DNA of 64,000 nucleotides. Source: Taudactylus pleione (taxonomy: Eukaryota; Chordata; Amphibia; Anura; Myobatrachidae). The stretch lies in NCBI GenBank assembly GCA_031769625.1, contig JAUIMM010000115.1, positions 17,128,501 to 17,192,500 of the forward strand. The letters are read 5' to 3'. Numbering within the stretch: the first letter of the stretch is position 1; each line of letters begins with the position of its first letter. Positions 33,330-43,215 of the stretch are shown here, in pieces. The notes under the pieces are model-generated. The model made no database searches. It was not told where the DNA came from and saw only the letters and a list, made by a program, of their open reading frames with translations. Both the position numbers and the translations under genes were made by a program.

Positions 33330-35909
33330 TTTTCTGTGTTTGTGAATTGTGTGCGCAGTAGCCGCACGTGCATCAACAAAGTAGTGCCAAGCGTGCGCCT
33401 GTGTCATAAGTAAAGGGCCGGCTGGCTTGACCGTTAAAGGGTGCTGTAACCCCCGAAAGTACACTCCAGTCCAAACCAAAAAAAAATTATTTTCTGTGTT
33501 TGTGAATTGTGTGCGCAGTAGCCGCACGTGCATCAACAAAGTAGTGCCAAGCGTGCGCCTGTGTCATAAGTAAAGGGCCGGCTGGCTTGACCGTTAAGGG
33601 TGCTGTAACCCCCGAAAGTACACTCCAGTCCAAACCAAAAAAAAATTATTTTCTGTGTTTGTGAATTGTGTGCGCAGTAGCCGCACGTGCATCAACAAAG
33701 TAGTGCCAAGCGTGCGCCTGTGTCATAAGTAAAGGGCCGACTGGCTTGACCGTTAAGGGTGCTGTAACCCCCGAAAGTACACTCCAGTCCAAACCAAAAA
33801 AAAAATTATTTTCTGTGTTTGTGAATTGTGTGCGCAGTAGCCGCACGTGCATCAACAAAGTAGTGCCAAGCGTGCACCTGTGTCATAAGTAAAGGGCCGG
33901 CTGGCTTGACCGTTAAGGGTGCTGTAACCCCCGAAAGTACACTCCAGTCCAAACCAAAAAAAAAATTATTTTCTGTGTTTGTGAATTGTGTGCGCAGTAG
34001 CCGCACGTGCATCAACAAAGTAGTGCCAAGCGTGCGCCTGTGTCATAAGTAAAGGGCCGGCTGGCTTGACCGTTAAGGGTGCTGTAACCCCCGAAAGTAC
34101 ACTCCAGTCCAAACCAAAAAAAAATTATTTTCTGTGTTTGTGAATTGTGTGCGCAGTAGCCGCACGTGCATCAACAAAGTAGTGCCAAGCGTGCACCTGT
34201 GTCATAAGTAAAGGGCCGGCTGGCTTGACCGTTAAGGGTGCTGTAACCCCCGAAAGTACACTCCAGTCCAAACCAAAAAAAAAATGATTTTCTGTGTTTG
34301 TGAATTGTGTGCGCAGTAGCCGCACGTGCATCAACAAAGTAGTGCCAAGCGTGCGCCTGTGTCATAAGTAAAGGGCCGGCTGGCTTGACCATTAAAGGGT
34401 GCTGTAACCCCCAAAGTACACTCCAGTCCAAACCAAAAAAAAAATTATTTTCTGTGTTTGTGAATTGTGTGCGCAGTAGCCGCACGTGCATCAACAAAGT
34501 AGTGCCAAGCGTGCGCCTGTGTCATAAGTAAAGGGCCGGCTGGCTTGACCGTTAAAGGGTGCTGTAACCCCCGAAAGTACACTCCAGTCCAAACCAAAAA
34601 AAAATTATTTTCTGTGTTTGTGAATTGTGTGCGCAGTAGCCGCACGTGCATCAACAAAGTAGTGCCAAGCGTGCGCCTGTGTCATAAGTAAAGGGCCGGC
34701 TGGCTTGACCGTTAAGGGTGCTGTAACCCCCGAAAGTACACTCCAGTCCAAACCAAAAAAAAAAATATTTTCTGTGTTTGTGAATTGTGTGCGCAGTAGC
34801 CGCACGTGCATCAACAAAGTAGTGCCAAGCGTGCGCCTGTGTCATAAGTAAAGGGCCGGCTGGCTTGACCGTTAAAGGGTGCTGTAACCCCCGAAAGTAC
34901 ACTCCAGTCCAAACCAAAAAAAAATTATTTTCTGTGTTTGTGAATTGTGTGCGCAGTAGCCGCACGTGCATCAACAAAGTAGTGCCAAGCGTGCGCCTGT
35001 GTCATAAATAAAGGGCCGGCTGGCTTGACCGTTAAGGGTGCTGTAACCCCCGAAAGTACACTCCAGTCCAAACCAAAAAAAAAATTATTTTCTGTGTTTG
35101 TGAATTGTGTGCGCAGTAGCCGCACGTGCATCAACAAAGTAGTGCCAAGCGTGCGCCTGTGTCATAAGTAAAGGGCCGGCTGGCTTGACCGTTAAAGGGT
35201 GCTGTAACCCCCAAAGTACACTCCAGTGCAAACCAAAAAAAAAATTATTTTCTGTGTTTGTGAATTGTGTGCGCAGTAGCCGCACGTGCATCAACAAAGT
35301 AGTGCCAAGCGTGCGCCTGTGTCATAAGTAAAGGGCCGGCTGGCTTGACCGTTAAAGGGTGCTGTAACCCCCGAAAGTACACTCCAGTCCAAACCAAAAA
35401 AAAATTATTTTCTGTGTTTGTGAATTGTGTGCGCAGTAGCCGCACGTGCATCAACAAAGTAGTGCCAAGCGTGCGCCTGTGTCATAAGTAAAGGGCCGGC
35501 TGGCTTGACCGTTAAGGGTGCTGTAACCCCCGAAAGTACACTCCAGTCCAAACCAAAAAAAAAATTATTTTCTGTGTTTGTGAATTGTGTGCGCAGTAGC
35601 CGCACGTGCATCAACAAAGTAGTGCCAAGCGTGCGCCTGTGTCATAAGTAAAGGGCCGGCTGGCTTGACCGTTAAAGGGTGCTGTAACCCCCGAAAGTAC
35701 ACTCCAGTCCAAACCAAAAAAAAATTATTTTCTGTGTTTGTGAATTGTGTGCGCAGTAGCCGCACGTGCATCAACAAAGTAGTGCCAAGCGTGCGCCTGT
35801 GTCATAAGTAAAGGGCCGGCTGGCTTGACCGTTAAAGGGTGCTGTAACCCACAAAGTACACTCCAGTCCAAACCCAAAAAAATATTATTTTCTGTGTTTA
35901 GCCGCACGT
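33330..35909 (+). repeat. 160-bp tandem array, 16 full units plus a partial one (copy 2)
   Basis: Units of 159-161 bp start at about 33331, 33490, 33649 and so on to 35728, with a final truncated unit before the ATG. Differences between units are few (A-run length, AAGGG/AAAGGG, GTGCGCC/GTGCACC), so the array grew recently. Every full unit holds CACGTG, and a pyrimidine-rich TTTTCTGTGTTTGTGAATTGTGTGCGCAG that resembles a splice acceptor. On the minus strand the units give recurring 70-residue frames beginning MLMHVRLLRTQF. The unit length is not a multiple of three, so these cannot form one protein and are not called as genes. Confidence 0.95.
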
Positions 35910-35933
35910 ATATATCAAATCGATATAACATAA

Positions 35934-38900
35934 ATGGAGGACCAAACTTTCTCCGATAAAAATAAAATAGAGAAAGATCAAGAACCACTTCCTCCTAGTG
36001 CTGAAGCTGCTGCCACTAGTCATGACATAGACGATAACATGCCATCAACGTCGTCTGCCAAGGCCGATGCCCAATGTCATAGTAGAGGGCACATACAATC
36101 CCAAATGGCAAAGTTCAGGAAAATGACCTTGAAAAAGACATTTAAATCAGCTGAAGAGAAACGTAAACTTGCCAATATGCCATTTACGACACGGAGTGGC
36201 AAGGAACGGCTAAGGTCGATCCCTAGTATGTTCATGACTAGTGGTTCAGCTTCACATGACGATGGAAGCCCTCCTCCCACTAAAAAAATCAAAAGAGTTA
36301 AGCTGGCAAAAGCACAGCGAAGAACTGTGCTTTCTAAGAAGATATCACAAATCCCCAAGGAGAGTCCAAGTGTGGTGGTGGTTGCGATGCCTGACCTTCC
36401 CAGCACTGGACGGGAAGAGGTGGCTCTTTCCACCATTTGCATGCCCCCTGCAAGTGCTGAAAGGAGCACCCACAGTCCACTTGCTGATATGCAAATTGAA
36501 GATGTCACTGTTGAAGTACAACAGGATGAGGATACTGGTGTAGCTGGCGCTGAGGAGGAAGTTGGCGAGGAGGATTCTGATGGTGATGTGGTTTGTTTAA
36601 ATCAGGCTCCGGGGGAGACAGTTGTTGTCCGTGGGATGAAAAAGCCCATCACGGTCATGCCTGGGCAGAAGACCAAACATTCCACCTCTTTGGTCTGGCA
36701 ATATTTCTATCCAAATCCGGACAACAACTGTCTTGCCATATGTACCATATGTAAAGGTGAAATAAGTAGGGGTAGGGACGTCAACCACCTAGGAACATCC
36801 TCCCTTATACGGCACCTGCAGCGCGTTCATAAAAAGTTACTGTCAAGTTCAGAAACTTTGGCTAAGACCGTAAGCAGTCCAGGGACACCTAAATCCCGTT
36901 GTCCTGTTGTATCCAAGCGCCTGCAAACCACACCGTCAACTCCCTCCTCGTCAATTTCCTCCTTAGTTAGGATCGGAAGTAGTCCTGCAGGCCATGTCAC
37001 TGGCATGACTGACTCTCCTATCCGGGATTCCTCCGGAGGATCCTGCATTGCTACGCCTACTGCTGCCGCTGCTGCTGTTGCTGCTGCTGGGAGTCGTTCA
37101 TCATCCCAGAGAGGAAGTAGGAACACCACTACTTTTACTAAACAATTGACCCTCCAACAGTCCTTAGCGAGGAGGATGAAGTACGACAGCAGTCATCCTG
37201 AAGCAAAACGTATAACTGAGGCCTTGACTGCTATGTTGGTGTTAGACGTGCGTCCGGTATCCGCCATTAGTGCAGTGGGATTTAGACAATTGATGGAGGT
37301 AGTGTGTCCCCGGTTCCAAATCCCGTCTAGATTCCACTTCACTAGGCAGGCGATACCGAGACTGTACAGAAACGTCAGAAAAAGTGTCCTCAGTGTCCTG
37401 AAAAATGCCGTTGTACACAATGTCCACTTAACCACGGACATGTGGACAAGTGGAACAGGGCAGACTAAGGACTATATGACTGTGACAGCCCACTGGGTAG
37501 ATGTATCACCTTACGCAGCAACAGCAGCAGCGTCACCAGTAGCAGCATCTCAGAAATGCCAGCTCGTTACAAGGCAGGCTACGCTGTGTATCACCGGTTT
37601 CAGTAAGAGGCACACCGCCGACAACCTCTTAGAGAAACTGAGGGAAATCATCGCCCAGTGGCTTACCCCACTTAGACTCTCCTGGGGATTTGTGATATCT
37701 GACAACGCCACCAATATTGTGCGGGCATTACATCTGGGCAAATTCCAGCACGTCCCATGTTTTGCTCACACAATAAACTTGGTGGTGCAGAATTTTCTGA
37801 AAAGCGACAGGGGCGTGCAGGAGACGCTTTGGGTGGCCCGAAAAATTTCTGGCCACTTTCGCCATTCAGCGACTGCGTGCCGAAGACTGGAGCGCCAGCA
37901 AACACTCTTGAACCTGCCCCGCCATCACCTGAAGCAAGAGGTTGTGACGCGGTGGAACTCAACCCTCTATATGCTTCAGAGGATGGAGGAGCAGCAAAAG
38001 GCCATACAAGCCTATACATCCACCTATGACATAGGCAAAGGAGGGGGTATGCACCTGACTCAAGCGCAGTGGAGAATGATTTCCGTGTTGTGCAAGGTTC
38101 TCCAGCCCTTCGAACTTGCCACACGTGAAGTCAGTTCAGACACTGCCAGCTTGAGTCAGGTCATTCCCCTCATCAGGCTTTTGCAGAAGCAGCTGGAGAA
38201 AGTGAAGGAGGAGCTAAGACGGAGCGATTCCGCTCGGCATGTGGGACTTGTGGATGAAGCCCTTCATTCGCTTTGCCAGGATTCCAGGGTGGTCAATCTG
38301 TTGAAATCAGACCACTACGTTTTGGCCACCGTGCTCGATCCTAGGTTTAAAGCCTATGTGGTGTCTCTCTTTCCGGCCGACACAAGCCTGCAGAGGTGCA
38401 AAGACCTGCTGGTGAACACACTGTCAGCTGAAGCGGAACGTGACACGTCAACGGCTCCTTCTTCATTTTCTCCTGCAACTGGGGCTGCCAGGAAAAAACT
38501 TAGGTATCCTAAGCAACCCGCTGGCGGTGATGCAGGGCAGGCAGGACCAAGTTTGGACATCTGGTCCGGACTGAAGGACCTGGCAACAATTTCTGACATG
38601 TCTACTGTCACTGCATATGATACTGTCACCATTGACAGAATGGTGGAGGATTACATCGGTGACAGCATCCAAGTAGGCATGGCAGACAGTCCATACCTGT
38701 ACTGGCAGGAAAAAGAGGCAATTTGGAGGCCCCTGTACAAACTGGCTCTATTTTACCTGAGTTGCCCCCCCTCCAGTGTGTACTCCGAAAGAGTGTTTAG
38801 TGCAGCCGGGAACCTTGTCAGCGAAAGGCGTAGGAGGTTGCTTCCACAGAATGTGGAGAAGATGATGTTCATCAAAATGAATTATCAGCTCTTCCAGGGA

Positions 38901-39047
38901 GACCAGCCTCCAGAAGGTACAGAGGGACCTGTGGTGGTGGATTCAAGTGGGGACGAGTTAATACTTTGTGAGGATGAGGATGTACACACTGAAGAGGGTG
39001 AGGAATCGGTGGATGAGGAGGATGAGGATGACATCTCGCCTCCATAG
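35934..39047 (+). CDS. hAT-superfamily transposase with BED zinc finger, 1037 aa
   Basis: It cuts and re-inserts hAT elements by an RNase H-like DDE mechanism in the nucleus. After a disordered, charged N-terminus with a basic patch (TKKIKRVKLAKAQRR, about 116-130, possible nuclear signal) comes a BED-type zinc finger at about 253-303 (C270, C273, H294, H299). The catalytic fold follows: first Asp in LTTDMWTS (D502), second Asp in ISDNATNIV (D590), a CFAHTINLVVQ C-x2-H motif (609-612), and VTRWNSTLYML (670-681). The candidate third acidic residue is E732 or E727. The hATC dimerisation region, with CPPSSVYSERVFSAAGN, spans about 920-985. The tail is strongly acidic. The ATG at 35934 is the same as in copy 1. 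Length and motifs fit an Ac/ZBED-like hAT. Nothing visible prevents activity. Confidence 0.95.
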   Translation: MEDQTFSDKNKIEKDQEPLPPSAEAAATSHDIDDNMPSTSSAKADAQCHSRGHIQSQMAKFRKMTLKKTFKSAEEKRKLANMPFTTRSGKERLRSIPSMFMTSGSASHDDGSPPPTKKIKRVKLAKAQRRTVLSKKISQIPKESPSVVVVAMPDLPSTGREEVALSTICMPPASAERSTHSPLADMQIEDVTVEVQQDEDTGVAGAEEEVGEEDSDGDVVCLNQAPGETVVVRGMKKPITVMPGQKTKHSTSLVWQYFYPNPDNNCLAICTICKGEISRGRDVNHLGTSSLIRHLQRVHKKLLSSSETLAKTVSSPGTPKSRCPVVSKRLQTTPSTPSSSISSLVRIGSSPAGHVTGMTDSPIRDSSGGSCIATPTAAAAAVAAAGSRSSSQRGSRNTTTFTKQLTLQQSLARRMKYDSSHPEAKRITEALTAMLVLDVRPVSAISAVGFRQLMEVVCPRFQIPSRFHFTRQAIPRLYRNVRKSVLSVLKNAVVHNVHLTTDMWTSGTGQTKDYMTVTAHWVDVSPYAATAAASPVAASQKCQLVTRQATLCITGFSKRHTADNLLEKLREIIAQWLTPLRLSWGFVISDNATNIVRALHLGKFQHVPCFAHTINLVVQNFLKSDRGVQETLWVARKISGHFRHSATACRRLERQQTLLNLPRHHLKQEVVTRWNSTLYMLQRMEEQQKAIQAYTSTYDIGKGGGMHLTQAQWRMISVLCKVLQPFELATREVSSDTASLSQVIPLIRLLQKQLEKVKEELRRSDSARHVGLVDEALHSLCQDSRVVNLLKSDHYVLATVLDPRFKAYVVSLFPADTSLQRCKDLLVNTLSAEAERDTSTAPSSFSPATGAARKKLRYPKQPAGGDAGQAGPSLDIWSGLKDLATISDMSTVTAYDTVTIDRMVEDYIGDSIQVGMADSPYLYWQEKEAIWRPLYKLALFYLSCPPSSVYSERVFSAAGNLVSERRRRLLPQNVEKMMFIKMNYQLFQGDQPPEGTEGPVVVDSSGDELILCEDEDVHTEEGEESVDEEDEDDISPP

Positions 39048-39690
39048 AGCCAGTTTGTGCAGGGACACATTAATTGCCAGCTTGTTTTGTGGGGGCCCAA
39101 ACGAACCAATCATTTCAGCCACAGTTGTGTGGCAGACCCTGGCGCTGAAATGATTGGTTTGTTAAAGTGTGCATGTCCTGTTTATACAACATAAGGGTGG
39201 GTGGGAGGGCCCAAGGACAATTCCATCTTGCACCTCTTTTTTTTCTTTGCATTATGTACAGTTTGGGGCCTAGTTTTTCAAACTGCCATCCTGTCTGCCA
39301 CTGCAGTTTCACGCCTAGATGGGTCACGTGTTTGTGCCGCCCACTCGTGTCGCTTAGCATAGTCATCCAGCTACCTCGGTGCAACGTTTTGGACATAAAA
39401 ACACTATTGTGAGGTGTGAGGTGTTCAGAATAGACTGGAAATGAGTGGAAATTAAGGTTATTGAGGTTAATAATAGCATAGGAGCAGAAAAACCTACAAA
39501 TTCTGTGATTTTAGCTGTTTTTATGCTTTTTTAAAAAAAAATACAGATCCAAAACACAAAACCCAGAACCCAAAACACGGAAGGGTGGTTTTGGCAAAAC
39601 CAATCCAGATCCAAAACACGAAGAAAGATCCAGATCCAAAACCAAAACACAAAACACGAAAAGTGGCCGGTGCACACCCCTACTTATAAC

Positions 39691-40660
39691 GGTAAGTGGC
39701 GGGATGTACCGCATCAAAAATGCGATGTTTAGTACATCCCACCCAACATGAAGCTGGAATTTTTGGGTACATCCCCAGTATCCTGAAAGTAAAGCAGAAG
39801 GCATAGGTAGGACAAACAAACTGTGTTGCATTCCTTATTTATATATTGTGTCAATGATATTGTCATTGCTGTATATGCATGGAGAAGCTATGCTGTATAA
39901 CATCTAGTTTTCTAGGGCTCTCAGTTATTATGGGATACACACCACACCCTATAATCATATTGTTATTGTACTGTATCGGTTTGTATCAGTAGTAGTCAGT
40001 GCCTGTGTTTGTACTGTAGCTAGCCATCCAGTTGTGTTTAGTGGGGTGGTACAACATAGACTTAAGTAGTTGTGTGTGTGGGGTGTATTTGCAGGTAAAG
40101 CCGAGATAGCCCAGCAAGCTAACAAGTATTATAACAATGAGCTCACAGTCTGTGTGGTCTTGTTCTCCCTCTCCCCTTCCCCTGGGCTAACCATGATACA
40201 TTACTGCATGCCTGCTGTGTGAAAACACAGTTGGTGAAATGTGATGACTGAGGCCTCAGGGCCGATGATAATCATTCACTCACATGGTGAAGATCACTGT
40301 TACCCCTGATGGGTGTGTGTTCTGTTAGTAATGTGGGAAAAGAGGACCCCTAACTAAGTGCTCTCTCTTTTCTAATTCTTTGGGTAACATTGTTAGCTAT
40401 CCTTGCTGACACTGCCCTGAGAAAGCTGCCAGGCACTGATGTTTGGCAAGTGTTTCGGCTTAACGCCTGAGCACCTTTCTTAATTTTTGTTAGTACCACT
40501 AAATGTTTTCCCCGGTCTTCAGGAAATTGAACTCAGATCTGGCTACAGAGACTTACAGCGACACATGTATGTGATAAATGTTCCTTTCTTGTGCTGTGGC
40601 ATGGCATCAGACACAATTCTCTCCCTGTACTCCAGCTTGGACCAGTCTGAGGAGGTAAAA
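39691..40660. other. Intergenic sequence without recognised genes
   Basis: TG-rich and AT-rich unique-looking sequence. A short motif at about 40450 (AAGTGTTTCGGCTTAACGCC) faintly recalls a hammerhead core but lacks its first box. No coding domain was found. Confidence 0.4.
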
Positions 40661-41200
40661 GGGTATGCAGTCAGGAAGCCGGCGAACCTAATCCCGACAG
40701 CCGGCTTCCCGACTGTCACATCCCGGCAAGGGTCTAAAGACAGGCGTCGATATACCGCCACCTATCATTAGACAAAAGCTGGGAGCCCGACGCCCGGCAT
40801 CCCGATCGAAGGGACACCGGGCGCCGAGCGTGGATAGCCGCGGGGTGGGGAGGGTTAGGTTTAGGGTTCCCGTGGGGGACTTAGGGTTAGGCACCCCCTG
40901 GGAGGTTAGGATTAGACTAGGGGAAGGGGGGGCTAGTGTTAGGCACCCCCGATGGGGACTAAGAGTTAGGCGGCAGGGAAGGGGGGGGTTAGGTTTAGGC
41001 ACTTAGAGGGGGGATTAGGGTTAGGCACTGGGGGAGAAGCTTAGGGTTAGGCACCCATAAGGGAGGGTTAGGATTAGGGGGGTAGAAATAGGTTAGTCAA
41101 TATTTACCTTAGGACGATCAGGATTTCCTCCTCTGCTGGGATGCCGCTGTCGGGATTCCAACCGCCGGGCATGGGTCTGGCGGTAAATCATACCGATTCC
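40661..41200. repeat. TTAGGG-rich inverted-repeat family copy
   Basis: It begins GGGTATGCAGTCAGGAAGCC, ends near GGCGGTAAATCATACC, and has GCCGG/CCGGC-containing ends in opposite orientation. The middle (40850-41095) is a run of degenerate GGTTAGGGTTAGGCACCCC motifs spaced about 30-40 bp apart. It is the opposite strand of the CCCTAA-type middles at about 47000-47210 and 47515-47700. The target duplication is unclear. Confidence 0.6.
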
Positions 41201-41214
41201 GGTAAAAGGGAGGG

Positions 41215-42660
41215 GGAAATTGTTGAGTTAGGACCAATACCTGTCTACTATGTGATAGGGTGTATTTGGTTGTTGTTGTCTGCTACCATGCATCGGAACA
41301 AGAAATTTACATCACAGGTCAGTATGGCAAAGAAAAACACGCAAGAGGAGCTGTTTGACACGAGATGGCTCACAGGAAACGATAACCTTTAGCAGCAGCA
41401 GCAGCATGCAGACTCTACACATAGATACTAGGAAATCAAAATCTGTCAGTGACATTTAAAACACAACTAACACTAAACCGATGCATCAAATATGAAAATA
41501 AACTGTCATTAAAGCCAGCTGCATCTGACAAGCATTTCCAAAGTGAATCATAGTACAGAATCGGGGTTTTCACCAAATCAATTCCAACGATCCTGTATTA
41601 CATGGATTTATTGCACTTGTCTTTAACCAATGTACATGACATTGTATTCATCTGTATTCATGAAATAGCTTCCTTGTCTTTCCCGCGTTAGCAATGGGCA
41701 CAAATGTCACAGGAGATGTTCTCCGTTTACACTTCAAAAGCACAGCTTGAAAGTAGAGAGTAAGAGACAAAGGAGATTAGATTATGTGGGAGAGAGGAAC
41801 CTGAGTACACACATAAAAGGTTTAGTATGTGTGGTAGGAAAGCTGTCACACAGATTGGCACTCTTGTGTATTCCCTGACACTTTCATTGCAGCTTTTAAC
41901 AGTTTAAGGCTGCTGGCAACCTACATCCAATTAAGCTTGTTTTCCTCTCCACACCTATGGATAGATCAGGATAAAGGGCAGCCAGTTAACTATGCACAGC
42001 CACCTACACAACTGTGACTCAGGGACTATAACATTTATTTTCATACTTGTTTCACACCAGCAGAGTTCAGCTGTGATGATAAGCAGAGATTGTTCTTAAA
42101 CATGGTACTCGGTGGTCGGTCCCATTGTGAATTGGGTCAGGATACACTAGCAAGAAAAAAAATTCAGATCTATTAAAAATACCTCTTTTGCTTGTTTGCT
42201 TACTTTTTATAAATGACTTTAAAATATACTTATTTTCAGTCCTAAAGAAAGCTATTAAATCATACGTAAAGTTGACCTACAGGATGTATGGGGAGGTCCA
42301 GGTGGCATGGCGCAGCAATTCTCTTTTTTACGCCATGGTGGCGGTGCCTTGATGATGTAATTCAGAGCAAAACGCACTCTCGCTATCCTGTGTCACCCAC
42401 TTTGCTAGTGGGTGGTGTCCCAGATATGCCTGAAGAATACGCAAGTATGGATAATTGTATATCAGTATATTTCAAACATGTGTGTACTTAAGCATGTGTA
42501 TATTTAAGCATTAGGGATTTTGGTTGAGAGTTATCTACTCAGTAAAAATAACTTTTAATTACACAAAAATGGAAATGTAAATATTTATACTGAAAAAAAG
42601 ATATAATTTCAACTAAAACATACGTGTGTAAGGTGATTATGATTTTACCGGCACCCAAAT
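41215..42660. other. Intergenic sequence without recognised genes
   Basis: AT-rich; the longest frames have no domain and no plausible splice context. I see nothing I can name. Confidence 0.4.
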
Positions 42661-42662
42661 AA

Positions 42663-43008
42663 AGGGCGGAATTCACTTCAGCGTGACACTGAGTAGGCCC
42701 AGGCAGGAACTCCCAGAGCTATTCAATTCAGTGTGCTGTTAAGTCAGACAATGCCAGTTCTCGCGACTTAACCTGGGTGTTTAGTCTCGAGAACCGGCAT
42801 TCTCCTACTAAAGTGCCAGCCGCGAGGCTATTAGCATCGCACTAAGGCAGCAAACAGCCGCACGGTGGGAACTATTGTAGGATTTCTCCTCCCAACCCCA
42901 GGGGGGTGCGAGAAGAAATCTTTTAGCCCGACCACACATGGCGTTGAATTGAATAGCTCCTGGAGCTCCCTTCCGGGGCTATTCAACATAATTCCCCTCG
43001 CAGTATAT
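42663..43008. repeat. Probable fold-back repeat with GCTATTCAA ends
   Basis: GAGCTATTCAATTCA and TTGAATTGAATAGCTC lie in opposite orientation, with TCTCGCGACTTAA / TTAGTCTCGAGAACC motifs between them and a further GGGGCTATTCAACATA at the right. The arrangement suggests an old inverted-repeat element. Confidence 0.4.
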
Positions 43009-43098
43009 CTAAGGTGCCACACAAAGTACCAAAACTAACATTTTCACATTTACTGGGCTAACATTCACTTGGAAATATACTTTTTCTTTAATATACAG

Positions 43099-43215
43099 GA
43101 GAACATAACCATATGTCAAAAAATAATGGCACTGTGCCTACTCATATTCATGACGTACACATTGGGTCCTCACATGTTGAAGGCTTCTGCAGTGAAGCCA
43201 CATGATGACATTTCT
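43099..43215 (+). CDS. Candidate host exon encoding a signal peptide (weak)
   Basis: A pyrimidine-rich tract ending TTTAATATACAG precedes the segment, and GTAAGT follows it, so both splice sites are near consensus. From the ATG at 43126 the segment encodes 30 codons ending in phase 0. The peptide starts MALCLLIFMTYTLG and has a hydrophobic core, then a small-residue KASA stretch that could be a signal-peptidase site, then VKPHDDIS. A short untranslated leader of 27 bases lies before the ATG. This is the layout of the first coding exon of a secreted peptide or protein. I do not recognise the family and found no convincing next exon. Chance occurrence is quite possible. Confidence 0.25.

Larger units (their letters stand above)
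32798..39682 (+). mobile_element. hAT transposon copy 2 (apparently intact)
   Basis: The ends TAGGGGTGAGC and, in reverse complement, TAGGGGTGTGC are flanked by a perfect 8-bp duplication, CTTATAAC (32790-32797 and 39683-39690). The order inside is: a left fold-back (GTTCGGATTTCTGAAATCCGAAC), a TATA box, a GTGTA pentamer run (about seven units, against four in copy 1), a 16-unit 160-bp array, a complete transposase ORF, and a right end with AATCCAAA-like and AACACAAA motifs. All parts needed for an autonomous hAT are present. The near identity to copy 1 points to recent activity. Confidence 0.95.

Noticed and set aside
33330..35909. CRISPR-like array
   Set aside because: Units are contiguous 160-bp repeats without variable spacers, inside a eukaryotic transposon.
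33153..35988. Many near-identical 70-residue minus-strand frames (MLMHVRLLRTQF...), suggesting a repeat protein family
   Set aside because: They are read from the 160-bp tandem units; the unit length is not a multiple of three, so frames shift at each unit, and the same frames recur in copy 1. They reflect the DNA repeat.
40440..40490. Hammerhead-like GTTTCGGCTTAACGCC motif
   Set aside because: Only the GAAAC half and a weak stem are present; there is no first core box and no PLE coding sequence nearby.
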